DNA of 64,000 bases, from contig NZ_JACARE010000015.1 in assembly GCF_013386765.1 (NCBI RefSeq), positions 133,884 through 197,883 on the forward strand. Reading direction: 5' to 3'. This DNA comes from Pseudomonas yamanorum. Its GTDB lineage: Bacteria; Pseudomonadota; Gammaproteobacteria; Pseudomonadales; Pseudomonadaceae. Positions 52,901 through 62,433 of the stretch are shown piece by piece. Made by a program: the position numbers and the translations under genes. The notes below the pieces were generated by a model. It was given only the letters and a program-made list of their open reading frames with translations, searched no databases and was not told the DNA's origin. Every line of letters starts with the position of its first letter. The stretch's first letter is position 1.

Positions 52901-53734
52901 CAGCAACAGCACCGCCGGCAGCCCGTAGAGCAGTACATCGGTCCAGAGGGTGCGGTGGTCGATGACGTTGCCAACCCAGTGTTGCTGGATGGCTTCGGTC
53001 TCGGCCGGGCTGATGTCGGCCAGGACTTTGTCGAGGATGCCCACCAGCATCTTGTCGTCTTTGGGCACGCCCATGGCCAATTGATAGCGATAGGGCGTTT
53101 CGCCGCTGATGTACAGGCCTTCCAGCTTGAGTTGGCGCAGGCTCCACACGCTGGAAGCGAGGTCGCCGACCACGGCGTCGACCTTATCCGTGGCGAGGGC
53201 CTGCAGCGTTGCGCTGACGTTGGGCATGGCGACCAGGTTGAGGTCCGGGTGGTGAGTGCGCAGCAGTTCGTGGGGCGCATAGTTTTCCACCACGGCCACC
53301 TTTAACCCGTACAGGTCCTTGAGGCTGCGCGGTTGCGGGCCGCCTTCATGGGCGAGGATGACGATGGGGAAGTCGAGATACGGCCGGGTAAACGACAGGA
53401 AGCCCTGGCGTTCGGGGGTGGACATGATGCCCGGCAGCAGGTCGAGCTGGTTGTTGCGGGCCTGTTCCAGTACCGCGCTCCAGTTCACCGGCTCGATCAG
53501 TTTGATCCTGAGCCCGAGGCGGTCCTGCATCAGGCGCACGTAGTCTGCGGCCAGGCCTTGGTAACGACCTTCTTCATCGCGGTATTCAAAGGGCGGCCAG
53601 GACGCATCGACGCCCAGGCGCAGCTCTTGATGGTCCGCCAGCCAGCCACGCTCTTCATCGGTGAGAGTCAACGCGCCAGCCGTTGCGGTCCAGGTCAGCA
53701 GCGACAGCAGTAACACAGTCGGCAATCTGGGCAT
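49991..53734 (-). CDS. rmcA: RmcA-like periplasmic-sensor PAS/GGDEF/EAL protein
   Basis: A 1247-residue membrane protein. Layout: signal peptide (1-22), periplasmic SBP_bac_3 domain (about 25-255, LRLGVDASWPPFEYRDEEGR), a membrane helix (about 268-290), about four PAS domains (300-800), GGDEF (about 810-975; RLGGDEFIILLPG, with an RDVD inhibitory site five residues before) and EAL (about 985-1235; GAEALIRWLHP, DDFGTGYSSLSYLKRLPLD). Both catalytic signatures are intact, so it may make and break cyclic di-GMP. In P. aeruginosa the counterpart at the same place, RmcA, acts mainly as a redox- and arginine-tuned phosphodiesterase. Start ATG is that of the signal peptide. Confidence 0.9.
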   Translation of the reverse strand: MPRLPTVLLLSLLTWTATAGALTLTDEERGWLADHQELRLGVDASWPPFEYRDEEGRYQGLAADYVRLMQDRLGLRIKLIEPVNWSAVLEQARNNQLDLLPGIMSTPERQGFLSFTRPYLDFPIVILAHEGGPQPRSLKDLYGLKVAVVENYAPHELLRTHHPDLNLVAMPNVSATLQALATDKVDAVVGDLASSVWSLRQLKLEGLYISGETPYRYQLAMGVPKDDKMLVGILDKVLADISPAETEAIQQHWVGNVIDHRTLWTDVLLYGLPAVLLLSIVLAVVIRINRRLSSEISRRVALEQELRSSEYHYRGLVESLSAIAWEASISDFTYSYVSPHAEELLGYPRAHWLIPGFWRNIIHPADLTRTESYCYAETRANRDHSVDYRVITADGRCLWVRDIVSLIEHGHEPVLRGLMIDISEAKRTEEALQLSEQKFASVFQQCPDILVIARLSDGCLMEVNKAFEDQIGLSAEEVVGKTATELNIWGIQGVGPGLLQRVQTTSIRNLEMPFLRSNGQAFTGLISAEPFQLDTTEALVVVVRDITQLKETQQRLQTSEEKFAKAFHASPDGLLLSRQSDGLLIEVNEGFSRITGFNSVMSLDQSTLDLGIWVDLNERKDMLELLQRDGFVRDFVCHIRRNDGEIRLCEVSSRPLPIGDEDCMLTIARDITERQLMQEKLQQAATVFESTAEGVLITDIRQNISAVNRAFSEITGYSEVEALGQTPRLLASGLHDSAFYAAMWHQLTANGHWQGEISNRRKNGELYPSWLTISAVRNREQSITHFVAVFADISSLKHAQARLDYQAHHDPLTGLPNRTLFESRLQAALNHQQETGSQGAVLFLDLDRFKHINDSLGHPIGDLLLKDIAVRLKDQLRDVDTVARLGGDEFIILLPGLQQASDAEHLANKLLACFTPPFQAGEHEFFISASIGTSLYPRDGGDVATLVKNADAAMYRSKAKGRNRVESYTQDLTAQANERVALEHELRRAIERDELRLYYQPKLSLDTQQLIGAEALIRWLHPTFGEVPPEHFIALAEENGMILQIGDWVLDQACRQMHDWREVFDDFGPLSVNLAGAQLRHPNLLARIEQLLRDNHLEPGCLQLEITENFIMSQAEEALEVLHQLKRLGVQLAIDDFGTGYSSLSYLKRLPLDFLKIDQSFVRGLPDDPHDAAIVRAIIALGHSMQFTIIAEGVETPAQQAFLAAEGCEQMQGYIVSLPLPPDLFAATFLRMSVSDFSDGTAKKPSL

Positions 53735-53825
53735 AACGGTCTCGTTATGGCACGGGGAATGTTTCGAGTGTAGACGGGCATTTCGGGGGAGGTGAGGCGG
53801 GGGGAATTTAAACTGTAGAAAGCAA

Positions 53826-53848
53826 AACCCCCGGCCTGGGCCGGGGGT
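53826..53848 (-). terminator. rpoD terminator
   Basis: AACCCCCGGCC...GGCCGGGGGTT hairpin with a short loop and TTTT on the minus strand, 8 bp after the rpoD stop codon. Confidence 0.82.
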
Positions 53849-53855
53849 TCTGTGA

Positions 53856-55706
<1,851 letters not shown>

Positions 55707-55753
55707 AACACCCTATCCACTGAAGGTCTTGGCGGGCAAAAAACAAGCCGAGG

Positions 55754-55759
55754 ATTATA
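55754..55759 (-). promoter_or_regulatory. candidate -10 element for rpoD between dnaG and rpoD
   Basis: A perfect TATAAT on the minus strand lies just before the dnaG stop codon is passed, 48 bp ahead of rpoD. No good -35 hexamer is seen at 16-18 bp, so it may be a weak or activator-dependent internal promoter. Extra rpoD promoters in this place are known in other bacteria. Confidence 0.35.
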
Positions 55760-55773
55760 CCCGAGCTATGACC

Positions 55774-57735
55774 TCACACGCCAGCTGAGGTCGGGTTTGA
55801 TGCGGAAACATTGCGACTTAAAAGGTCGCGCAGTTGATTTTTCTCTTCGGCGGTCAATTCACTCTGACGCGCTTTTCGAAGAAGTTGTTCCAGGTTTCGC
55901 TCGCGTTGACGAGCTACCAAGCTAGTAATGGTGTCGAAAAACTGTTGTTCAAGGTTATCGCCATCAATCAGCCATTCCTTTTCTGCCAATGCCTTCAGCA
56001 AGCGGCCCTGTTCGGTGCCGTGCCAGCGTGCAATCAGCTGGAATGAGTTTAGCTTAGGATTCTTCTGTACGGCTTCGAGCAGGGCCACCAACAGTTGTGT
56101 ATTGGTGTGGTCTTCGGCCGCAAAGTGCCCCGCATCCTCGACTTTTTGTGCCAGTTGCGGGTGGTGCAATAACGTACGCAGGGCCGCCATGGTGGGCGGC
56201 TCTACTGCTGCTGGGACGCGTGGCCCGCGCGGTTCGTCACGGTCGCCGCCACGTTTGCCGTTTTTGTCCCAGGGTTTCTTGTCCCATTTCTTGCCGCCAG
56301 CGCCGGGTTTCTTCGGTGTCCACTCCTGCTGGGGCGTGTAGGCCTCCTGCGGTTGGTGGAAGTCGGAATAGTCCGGCATGGCGTCGTAATCCATGCCCGG
56401 GTCGTAGGCCGGCGGCGCCTCTTGCGGCGCGCTGCGCGCCAGCTGGCTGACGGCCTCGCCACTCAAACCGGTAATTTCCAGCAGGCGCTGACGCATCAGG
56501 GTCCGCAGGTTGGCGCCCGGGACCTTGTCGATCAGCGGCGCTGCGAGGGTGACCATATGGGCCTTGCCTTCGAGGGAGCGCGGGTCGGACTCTTCGGTCA
56601 GTTGCTGGAAAAAGTAATCGGCCAGCGGTTGTGCATGTTGGTTGATGCGCGCGCGGAACGCGTCGGTGCCTTCGGAGCGGACCAGGGTGTCCGGGTCTTC
56701 GCCTTCGGGCAGGAACAGGAAGCGTGCGCGCCGCCCGTCCTGCAGGCTCGACAGGGTCGACTCAAGAGCGCGCCAGGCAGCGTTGCGGCCGGCCTGGTCG
56801 CCGTCGAAGCAGAATAATACGTTGGGCACCACGCGAAACAGGCGCTTCAAGTGCTCTTCGCTGGTGGCAGTACCCAGGGTGGCTACGGCGTTGCGCAAGC
56901 CTTGCTGGGCCAGGGCGATCACGTCCATATAGCCTTCAACCACGATGATTTCATCGAGGTTGCGGTTGTTCTTGCGCGCTTCGAACAGGCCGTACAGCTC
57001 CTGGCCTTTGTGAAACACCGGGGTTTCCGGTGAGTTCAGGTATTTGGGTTTGTCGTCCCCCAGTACTCGGCCGCCGAAGGCAATGATGCGGCCGCGACTG
57101 TCGCGGATCGGGAACATCACGCGGTCGCGGAAGCGGTCATAGCGCTTGCCGGTCTCGGCGTTTTCCACCAGCAGGCCAGCGTCGATCATGGCTTTTTGCT
57201 GCAGGGTGTCGCTGCTCAGGTGTTTGTACAGATTGTCCCAGCCGGGCGGGGCGAAGCCGAGGCCGAAGTCGCGGGCGATTTCACCGGTCAGGCCGCGGCC
57301 CTTGAGGTAATCGACGGCGGCTTTGCGCTGCGGATGGCTTTTCAGTGCCTGGCGGTAAAAGTCGGCGGCGGCAGTGAGCAGCGGGTACAGCGGCGAATCG
57401 GTGGGTTGCCGCGGTTTGTGCGGGCGGCCACTTTCTTCGCGGGGGATTTCCATGCCGGCGGCTTTCGCCAGTTCCTCGACGGCCTGGGGGAAGTCCAGGT
57501 TGTCGTGGTCCATGATGAAGCCGAGGGCATTGCCGCCAGCGCCGCAGCCGAAGCAGTAGTAGAACTGCTTGTCGGGGCTGACGCTGAACGACGGAGTCTT
57601 TTCCTTGTGGAACGGGCAGCAGGCGGTGTAGTTCTTGCCGGCCTTTTTCATCTGCAGGCGCGAGCTGACAACATCGACGATGTCGGTGCGGTTCAGAAGG
57701 TCGTCAATAAAGCTCTGGGGAATTAGCCCGGCCAT
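55774..57735 (-). CDS. dnaG: DNA primase
   Basis: A 653-residue primase that lays RNA primers for replication. The CHC2 zinc ribbon is CCPFHKEKTPSFSV...YYCFGCGAGG (about 39-69), the TOPRIM domain has IIVVEGYMDVIALAQQG (about 264-280) and DGDQAGRNAAWRAL (about 313-326), and the C-terminal DnaB-binding domain follows a basic linker rich in K, G and W (about 465-505). The linker is longer and more repetitive than in E. coli. GAGA precedes the ATG. Confidence 0.98.
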   Translation of the reverse strand: MAGLIPQSFIDDLLNRTDIVDVVSSRLQMKKAGKNYTACCPFHKEKTPSFSVSPDKQFYYCFGCGAGGNALGFIMDHDNLDFPQAVEELAKAAGMEIPREESGRPHKPRQPTDSPLYPLLTAAADFYRQALKSHPQRKAAVDYLKGRGLTGEIARDFGLGFAPPGWDNLYKHLSSDTLQQKAMIDAGLLVENAETGKRYDRFRDRVMFPIRDSRGRIIAFGGRVLGDDKPKYLNSPETPVFHKGQELYGLFEARKNNRNLDEIIVVEGYMDVIALAQQGLRNAVATLGTATSEEHLKRLFRVVPNVLFCFDGDQAGRNAAWRALESTLSSLQDGRRARFLFLPEGEDPDTLVRSEGTDAFRARINQHAQPLADYFFQQLTEESDPRSLEGKAHMVTLAAPLIDKVPGANLRTLMRQRLLEITGLSGEAVSQLARSAPQEAPPAYDPGMDYDAMPDYSDFHQPQEAYTPQQEWTPKKPGAGGKKWDKKPWDKNGKRGGDRDEPRGPRVPAAVEPPTMAALRTLLHHPQLAQKVEDAGHFAAEDHTNTQLLVALLEAVQKNPKLNSFQLIARWHGTEQGRLLKALAEKEWLIDGDNLEQQFFDTITSLVARQRERNLEQLLRKARQSELTAEEKNQLRDLLSRNVSASNPTSAGV

Positions 57736-58180
57736 GGCGTTCTCGTCATCACTGCGTGTAAAAGAGGGCCCGCAAAGTGTTCAAGGCGCGCGTATCGTGC
57801 GGCTCGATAATCTGTCGTCTGCTTGGTCTGTCAGGAAGTGTATCTGCCGAACATTCACTGACGTTAGTTCCGATCAGTGCCCGGCGTAGAAATGTTGCCC
57901 GGGAGTCCGGTCTTGGCCATGTGGGGGCCTCGGAAGCTCGTCTGTGGGCGCAGCCGACCTGTTGATCGTCTGTTGAAAAATAAGTGTGCTCGTCAGTAGC
58001 CTTGTTAGGCTCGTCAGAAGAGACGTGCACCGCTGGCAAAAGAGCCAGTCCTGACGTGTGAAGCGGTTCGTTTCAGTCGCGTGTGCGGCGTCAACGGTGA
58101 AGCATCAAGCGATATCCGCAAATGCCAACAGCCCGGCTGAGGGCCGGGCTTGGCAGAAGCTTGCTACGAACGTCTGTGTA
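57736..58180. other. 445-bp gap between rpsU and dnaG without a gene
   Basis: Apart from a hairpin after rpsU I see no convincing gene here on either strand. A 96-codon minus-strand frame (58039-57749) has only a TTG start, no ribosome site and unlikely composition. P. aeruginosa carries a GatB/YqeY-domain gene at this position; no remnant of its N-terminus (MSTIKDRI-like) is visible. Promoter activity for dnaG is probable but no clear hexamers stand out. Confidence 0.5.
58130..58150 (-). terminator. hairpin after rpsU
   Basis: AGCCCGGC-TGAGG-GCCGGGCT forms an 8-bp GC-rich stem about 30 bp after the rpsU stop. The T-run after it on the minus strand is poor, so termination may be partial and allow dnaG read-through. 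Confidence 0.55.
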
Positions 58181-58396
58181 TTAGTACAGACGAACGGCGC
58201 GGCGCTGCTCGCGCTGAACTTTCTTGGCGTGACGCTTAACAGCGGCTGCTGCTTTGCGCTTACGCTCAGAAGTTGGCTTCTCGTAAAATTCGCGGCTACG
58301 AACTTCAGCCAGAACACCGGCTTTTTCGCAGGAGCGCTTGAAACGACGCAGAGCTACGTCGAAGGGTTCGTTCTCTTTTACTTTGACGGCTGGCAT
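58181..58396 (-). CDS. rpsU: 30S ribosomal protein S21
   Basis: A 71-residue basic protein, [20 protein letters not shown] at the N-terminus and a lysine/arginine-rich tail ([20 protein letters not shown]). S21 helps 30S subunits select mRNA and is the usual first gene of the macromolecular synthesis operon. GAAGG lies about 10 nt before the ATG. Confidence 0.98.
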
Positions 58397-58483
58397 CCAG
58401 AGCTACCTTCTTTCATTACCGGGAATCAACGTTCTCGTCGCAAAAAATTCGCGGCTGAGGTCGTCGGTTTTTAAGGGTTGCGG

Positions 58484-58512
58484 ATGTTAACCCCTCATTG
58501 CCCGGAATGCAA
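58484..58512 (-). promoter_or_regulatory. candidate rpsU promoter
   Basis: On the minus strand TTGCAT (58512-58507) and TAACAT (58489-58484) are separated by 17 bp, about 90 bp before rpsU. It lies in the 203-bp divergent gap with tsaD, where TATTAT (58556-58561) on the plus strand could be a tsaD -10. Confidence 0.4.
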
Positions 58513-58599
58513 AGCCTCTGATCGAAAACCGCTAGTCGGGAGGGGGAGCGGCGACTATTATGCGCGCCTTCGAATTCAGCCTCTACAAGGCGCAAACCC

Positions 58600-59625
58600 A
58601 TGCTAGTTCTGGGATTAGAAACCTCGTGCGACGAAACCGGTGTCGCACTTTACGACAGTGAACGCGGGCTTTTGGCCGACGCACTGTTCAGTCAGATCGA
58701 CCTGCATCGCGCCTATGGTGGCGTGGTGCCGGAGCTGGCCAGCCGTGATCATGTCAAACGCATGCTGCCTTTGATTCGCCAGGTGCTGGACGAGGCTGGC
58801 TGCGTGCCGACCGAGATCGACGCCATTGCCTACACCGCGGGCCCCGGATTGGTCGGAGCCCTGCTGGTTGGGGCCTCTTGCGCCCAGGCGCTGGCCTTTG
58901 CCTGGGGCATTCCGGCCCTCGGCGTGCACCACATGGAAGGCCATTTACTGGCGCCGATGCTGGAAGAAAACCCGCCACAGTTCCCGTTCGTCGCTTTGTT
59001 GGTTTCAGGTGGCCATACGCAGCTGGTTCAGGTCGATGGAATCGGTCAATACACGCTTCTGGGCGAAAGCCTGGACGATGCGGCCGGTGAAGCTTTTGAC
59101 AAGACTGCGAAGATGATGGGCCTCAATTATCCAGGCGGCCCGGAAATCGCGCGGCTGGCGGAAAAAGGCATCCCGGGACGCTACACCTTCCCGCGCCCGA
59201 TGTGCGATCGCCCTGGCCTGATGTTCAGCTTCAGCGGCCTGAAAACCTCTGCCCTGAACACCTGGCAGCAGAGCGTCAGCGCCGGAGACGACAGTGAGCA
59301 AGCCCGTTGCGACATCTCGCTGGCGTTCCAGCAGGCCGTGGTGGAGACTTTGACCATCAAGTGCAAGCGTGCCCTGAAGCAGGCGGGTATGAAGCGCCTG
59401 GTGATCGCCGGCGGCGTCAGCGCCAACAAGGCATTGCGCAGCTCACTGGAGAAAATGCTCGGCGACATGAAGGGCGATGTGTTTTATGCCCGTCCCGAAT
59501 TCTGCACCGATAACGGCGCGATGATCGCCTATGCCGGCTGCCAGCGTTTGCAGGCCGGTCAGCATGAGAGCCTGGCCATCAGCGTGCAGGCACGTTGGCC
59601 GATGGAGCAACTGCCGCCGCTGTAA
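58600..59625 (+). CDS. tsaD: tRNA N6-adenosine threonylcarbamoyltransferase
   Basis: A 341-residue ASKHA-fold protein that transfers threonylcarbamoyl to A37 of ANN-decoding tRNAs with TsaB and TsaE. The N-terminal [16 protein letters not shown], the metal-binding [10 protein letters not shown] (His111/His115 pair) and [13 protein letters not shown] are all present. AAGG lies 9 nt before the ATG. It is divergent from rpsU and convergent with plsY. Confidence 0.98.
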   Translation: MLVLGLETSCDETGVALYDSERGLLADALFSQIDLHRAYGGVVPELASRDHVKRMLPLIRQVLDEAGCVPTEIDAIAYTAGPGLVGALLVGASCAQALAFAWGIPALGVHHMEGHLLAPMLEENPPQFPFVALLVSGGHTQLVQVDGIGQYTLLGESLDDAAGEAFDKTAKMMGLNYPGGPEIARLAEKGIPGRYTFPRPMCDRPGLMFSFSGLKTSALNTWQQSVSAGDDSEQARCDISLAFQQAVVETLTIKCKRALKQAGMKRLVIAGGVSANKALRSSLEKMLGDMKGDVFYARPEFCTDNGAMIAYAGCQRLQAGQHESLAISVQARWPMEQLPPL

Positions 59626-59658
59626 TCGGCGAACGTGAGCCAGGTTCAGCGAGCGTAT

Positions 59659-60228
59659 TTAAAAATGCCGTTCGCGCCCGGCAAACAGGTCGCGTAAATT
59701 GCCCCGGTGGCGCCAGACGATCAGCAGCGTAAGCACGCTCATCGGCACCAGCGCCGCCGGCTCCTGCCAGGCCAGCAATGGCAGGGTCAGGGGTGTGGCG
59801 ATCAGTGCGGCCAGTGAGCTGGTGCGGGTCAGGTAGAACGTCAGCAGCCAGGCCAGGAGGGCCAGCAGCGCCGCCGGTGGGTAGATCCCCAGCAGCATGC
59901 CGGCTGCCGTCGCGACGCCCTTGCCGCCGCGAAAGCGGAAGTACAGCGGAAACAGATGGCCGAGCACGGCGCAGACGCCGATCCAGGCTTGCTGTTGCAG
60001 CGAAAGCCCGGCCAGGTCGGCGATCAGCACCGGCAGCAGGCCCTTGCAGACGTCGCCGAACAGCGTCAGTACGGCGAGTTTCTTGCCGGCCAGGCGCAAC
60101 ATATTGGTGGCGCCGGCATTGCCTGAGCCACTCATTCGCGGGTCGGGATTTCCCGTCAAGCGGCTGAGCAAAATGGCGAAGGACAGCGAGCCGAGCAGGT
60201 AGGCGAGAGTCGCCAGTAACCAAAACAT
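59659..60228 (-). CDS. plsY: glycerol-3-phosphate acyltransferase PlsY
   Basis: A 189-residue inner-membrane protein with about five helices and the three PlsY motifs: [12 protein letters not shown] then [17 protein letters not shown] (about 34-50), [16 protein letters not shown] (about 97-112) and the C-terminal [14 protein letters not shown]. It acylates glycerol-3-phosphate from acyl-phosphate in phospholipid synthesis. It is divergent from folB with 74 bp between. Confidence 0.96.
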   Translation of the reverse strand: MFWLLATLAYLLGSLSFAILLSRLTGNPDPRMSGSGNAGATNMLRLAGKKLAVLTLFGDVCKGLLPVLIADLAGLSLQQQAWIGVCAVLGHLFPLYFRFRGGKGVATAAGMLLGIYPPAALLALLAWLLTFYLTRTSSLAALIATPLTLPLLAWQEPAALVPMSVLTLLIVWRHRGNLRDLFAGRERHF

Positions 60229-60302
60229 GCTAACTATTCCGGGCGAGGACGCCCTGATTCTAACGGGGCATCGCGCCCTTGTCGTGCAGCGGAGAAGAGT
60301 GC

Positions 60303-60656
60303 TTGGACAGAGTGTTTATCGAAGGCCTGGAAGTCGACACCGTGATCGGGGCCTACGACTGGGAGCGCGGTATCCGGCAATGCCTGCGTCTGGACCTGAG
60401 CTTCGCCTGGGACAACCGCCCGGCCGCGGCCGGTGACGACCTGACCCTGGCTCTGGATTACGCCAGCGTGTCTGCCCGCATCCAGGTCTTTGCCGAGCAG
60501 GCACAATTCCAGCTGGTGGAAACCTTCGCCGAGCGCTTGGCCGAAGTATTGATGAGTGAATTCCAGATTCCCTGGCTGCACCTCAAACTGACCAAGCCCG
60601 GCGCCGTTCCGGCGGCCAAGGGCGTGGGCGTGGAGATCGAGCGCGGATGTCGCTAA
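60303..60656 (+). CDS. folB: dihydroneopterin aldolase
   Basis: A 117-residue protein with the FolB start (M)[19 protein letters not shown] and conserved Glu in the C-terminal GVGVEIER. It cleaves 7,8-dihydroneopterin in folate synthesis. The start is taken as the TTG at 60303, with GGAGAAGAG upstream, since no ATG lies closer; an ATG at 60279 would add eight unusual residues. It overlaps folK by 10 bp. Confidence 0.92.
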   Translation: MDRVFIEGLEVDTVIGAYDWERGIRQCLRLDLSFAWDNRPAAAGDDLTLALDYASVSARIQVFAEQAQFQLVETFAERLAEVLMSEFQIPWLHLKLTKPGAVPAAKGVGVEIERGCR

Positions 60657-61165
60657 CTCAGGTTTACCTTGGTCTTGGCAGCAATATCGAGCGTGAGGCG
60701 CATTTGTGCGCCGGCCTTGATGCGCTCGCGGGTTTCCTGACGGATATGCACTGTTCGCCGGTGTTTGAAAGCCAGCCTGTGGGCATCAAGAGCGGGCCAT
60801 TCTTCAATCTGGTGGTGTCGGCCTATACCGACCTGCCGTTGATGGAGCTGGACCGCCGACTGAAGTTCATCGAGGCCGACAATGGCCGCTACGCCCCGGA
60901 TCGCAAGGGTTTGCCGCTGGACATCGACGTGCTGCTGTACGGCGAGCTGGTGGGTAACTTCGACGGGCTGGTCCTGCCCCGGGCCGAAATCCTGAAGAAC
61001 GCGTTTGTGCTGTGGCCGCTGTCGTTGATGGCGCCGGAGCGTGTGCACCCCGAGGCGGGCAAGACATTTGCCGCGCTGTGGCGGGATGCACACATTGATC
61101 AGGTACTGGCGCCCGTTGCGTTCCAGTGGCGAGATCAGTCGCTGACGCCGGATTCGCTCTTATAG
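60647..61165 (+). CDS. folK: 2-amino-4-hydroxy-6-hydroxymethyldihydropteridine pyrophosphokinase
   Basis: A 172-residue [16 protein letters not shown] at the N-terminus and [14 protein letters not shown] (metal-binding Asp pair, about 98-111). It pyrophosphorylates hydroxymethyldihydropterin in folate synthesis, directly after FolB. Its last 31 bp overlap the 3' end of the convergent cca gene. Confidence 0.94.
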   Translation: MSLTQVYLGLGSNIEREAHLCAGLDALAGFLTDMHCSPVFESQPVGIKSGPFFNLVVSAYTDLPLMELDRRLKFIEADNGRYAPDRKGLPLDIDVLLYGELVGNFDGLVLPRAEILKNAFVLWPLSLMAPERVHPEAGKTFAALWRDAHIDQVLAPVAFQWRDQSLTPDSLL

Positions 61166-62370
61166 GCTTTCAACGCCTTGAGCCGTTCGCGTTTGAGCGC
61201 TTCACCCAATTCAGGGCCTTTGAAGCCTTGTTCCAGTAGCGGCGCGACGGCCACACCTCTGGCCGCCAGCGCTGCGCCGCGCAAATAATCCGCCTGTGGA
61301 TAACTTCGCTGCTCAAGGCCCTTGCGGCCGCGGGCGTCCATCTCGCACGCCACCACAAACTCCTCGAAACGCTGCGGACGACGGTAAACGTCAAAGCTTT
61401 GCAGCAACTCCAGCAAGGTCGAGGGCCTCAGCTCCAGTGCGCGATGACCGTGGGTGTGGTATTCGCCCACCAGCAGCGCCAGTTCCTGGCAATCCCTTGG
61501 CACCTTGAAGCGCTCGTTCACCGCCTTGATCAGCTTCAAGCCGCGATGCTCATGGGCGATGTGCTGGGGTAACTTATCCACAGGCGTGAGGCCCTTGCCC
61601 AGGTCGTGCAGCAGGCAGGCCCAGCGCACGGTCAGCGGTTGGGCATGTAGGGCAGCCTGTTCCAGCACGCTCAGGGTGTGCACGCCGGTATCAATCTCGG
61701 GGTGGTGAGCTTCGGGCTGCGGTACGCCAAACAGGGCATCGATCTCCGGCATCAGGGTTTTCAGGGCGCCGCAATCGCGCAGTACCTGGATAAACACCTG
61801 TGGCTGATTTTCCATCAGGGCGCGGGAAATTTCCTTCCAGCTGCGCTCGGGTGTGAGGGCTTCCAGTTCGCCGGAGTTGCTGAGGTCGCGCATCAACTCG
61901 AGGGTTTCCGGTGCGACGGTGAAACCAAGGCTGGCGTAGCGTGCGGCGAAGCGTGCAACGCGCAGCACCCTGAGCGGATCTTCGGCAAACGCCGGTGAAA
62001 CGTGACGCAGAACGCGCGCTTTCAGATCGCGCTGGCCGTGGTAAGGATCGGTCAGGTTGCCGTCATCATCTTCGGCCATGGCGTTGATGGTCAGGTCACG
62101 GCGGATCAGGTCTTCTTCCAGGGTGACTTCGGGGCTGGCGTGAAATACAAAGCCGCCATAACCCCGGCCGCTCTTGCGCTCTGTGCGGGCGAGGGCGTAT
62201 TCGTCGCCGTTCTTTGGATCGAGGAACACGGGAAAGTCCGAGCCCACAGGCTTGTAGCCCAGGGCGAGCATTTCCTCAGTGGTAGCGCCAACTACGACGC
62301 GATCAATATCGGTAACGGGGATGCCCAGCAGGCGATCTCGTACCGCGCCACCGACTTTGTAGATTTGCAT
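61135..62370 (-). CDS. cca: multifunctional CCA tRNA nucleotidyltransferase
   Basis: A 411-residue class II enzyme that adds or repairs the tRNA CCA end. It begins [20 protein letters not shown], followed by DIDRVVVG (catalytic Asp pair). The C-terminal HD domain is present ([29 protein letters not shown]), as in the longer Cca of gamma-proteobacteria with added phosphatase activities. GGAGG lies 7 nt upstream but within a strong hairpin. The 3' end overlaps folK by 31 bp on the opposite strand. Confidence 0.96.
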   Translation of the reverse strand: MQIYKVGGAVRDRLLGIPVTDIDRVVVGATTEEMLALGYKPVGSDFPVFLDPKNGDEYALARTERKSGRGYGGFVFHASPEVTLEEDLIRRDLTINAMAEDDDGNLTDPYHGQRDLKARVLRHVSPAFAEDPLRVLRVARFAARYASLGFTVAPETLELMRDLSNSGELEALTPERSWKEISRALMENQPQVFIQVLRDCGALKTLMPEIDALFGVPQPEAHHPEIDTGVHTLSVLEQAALHAQPLTVRWACLLHDLGKGLTPVDKLPQHIAHEHRGLKLIKAVNERFKVPRDCQELALLVGEYHTHGHRALELRPSTLLELLQSFDVYRRPQRFEEFVVACEMDARGRKGLEQRSYPQADYLRGAALAARGVAVAPLLEQGFKGPELGEALKRERLKALKAYKSESGVSD

Positions 62371-62373
62371 GAA

Positions 62374-62427
62374 AAAGCCTCCATTAGCGGCACAGGATAA
62401 CGCCTGCGGCCCGCCAATGGAGGCTTT
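62374..62427 (-). terminator. long hairpin between spoVR and cca, containing the cca Shine-Dalgarno
   Basis: A 17-bp stem with one mismatch (AAAGCCTCCATT.GCGG arms at 62374-62390 and 62411-62427) and a 20-nt loop. On the minus strand it ends in CTTTTTC, so it can terminate spoVR transcription. The same arm carries GGAGG, the cca ribosome site (62382-62378). Confidence 0.75.
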
Positions 62428-62433
62428 GCGATT

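Noticed and set aside
57749..58039. 96-codon minus-strand frame between rpsU and dnaG
   Set aside because: Only a TTG start without a ribosome site, and a composition unlike a folded protein; no family recognised.
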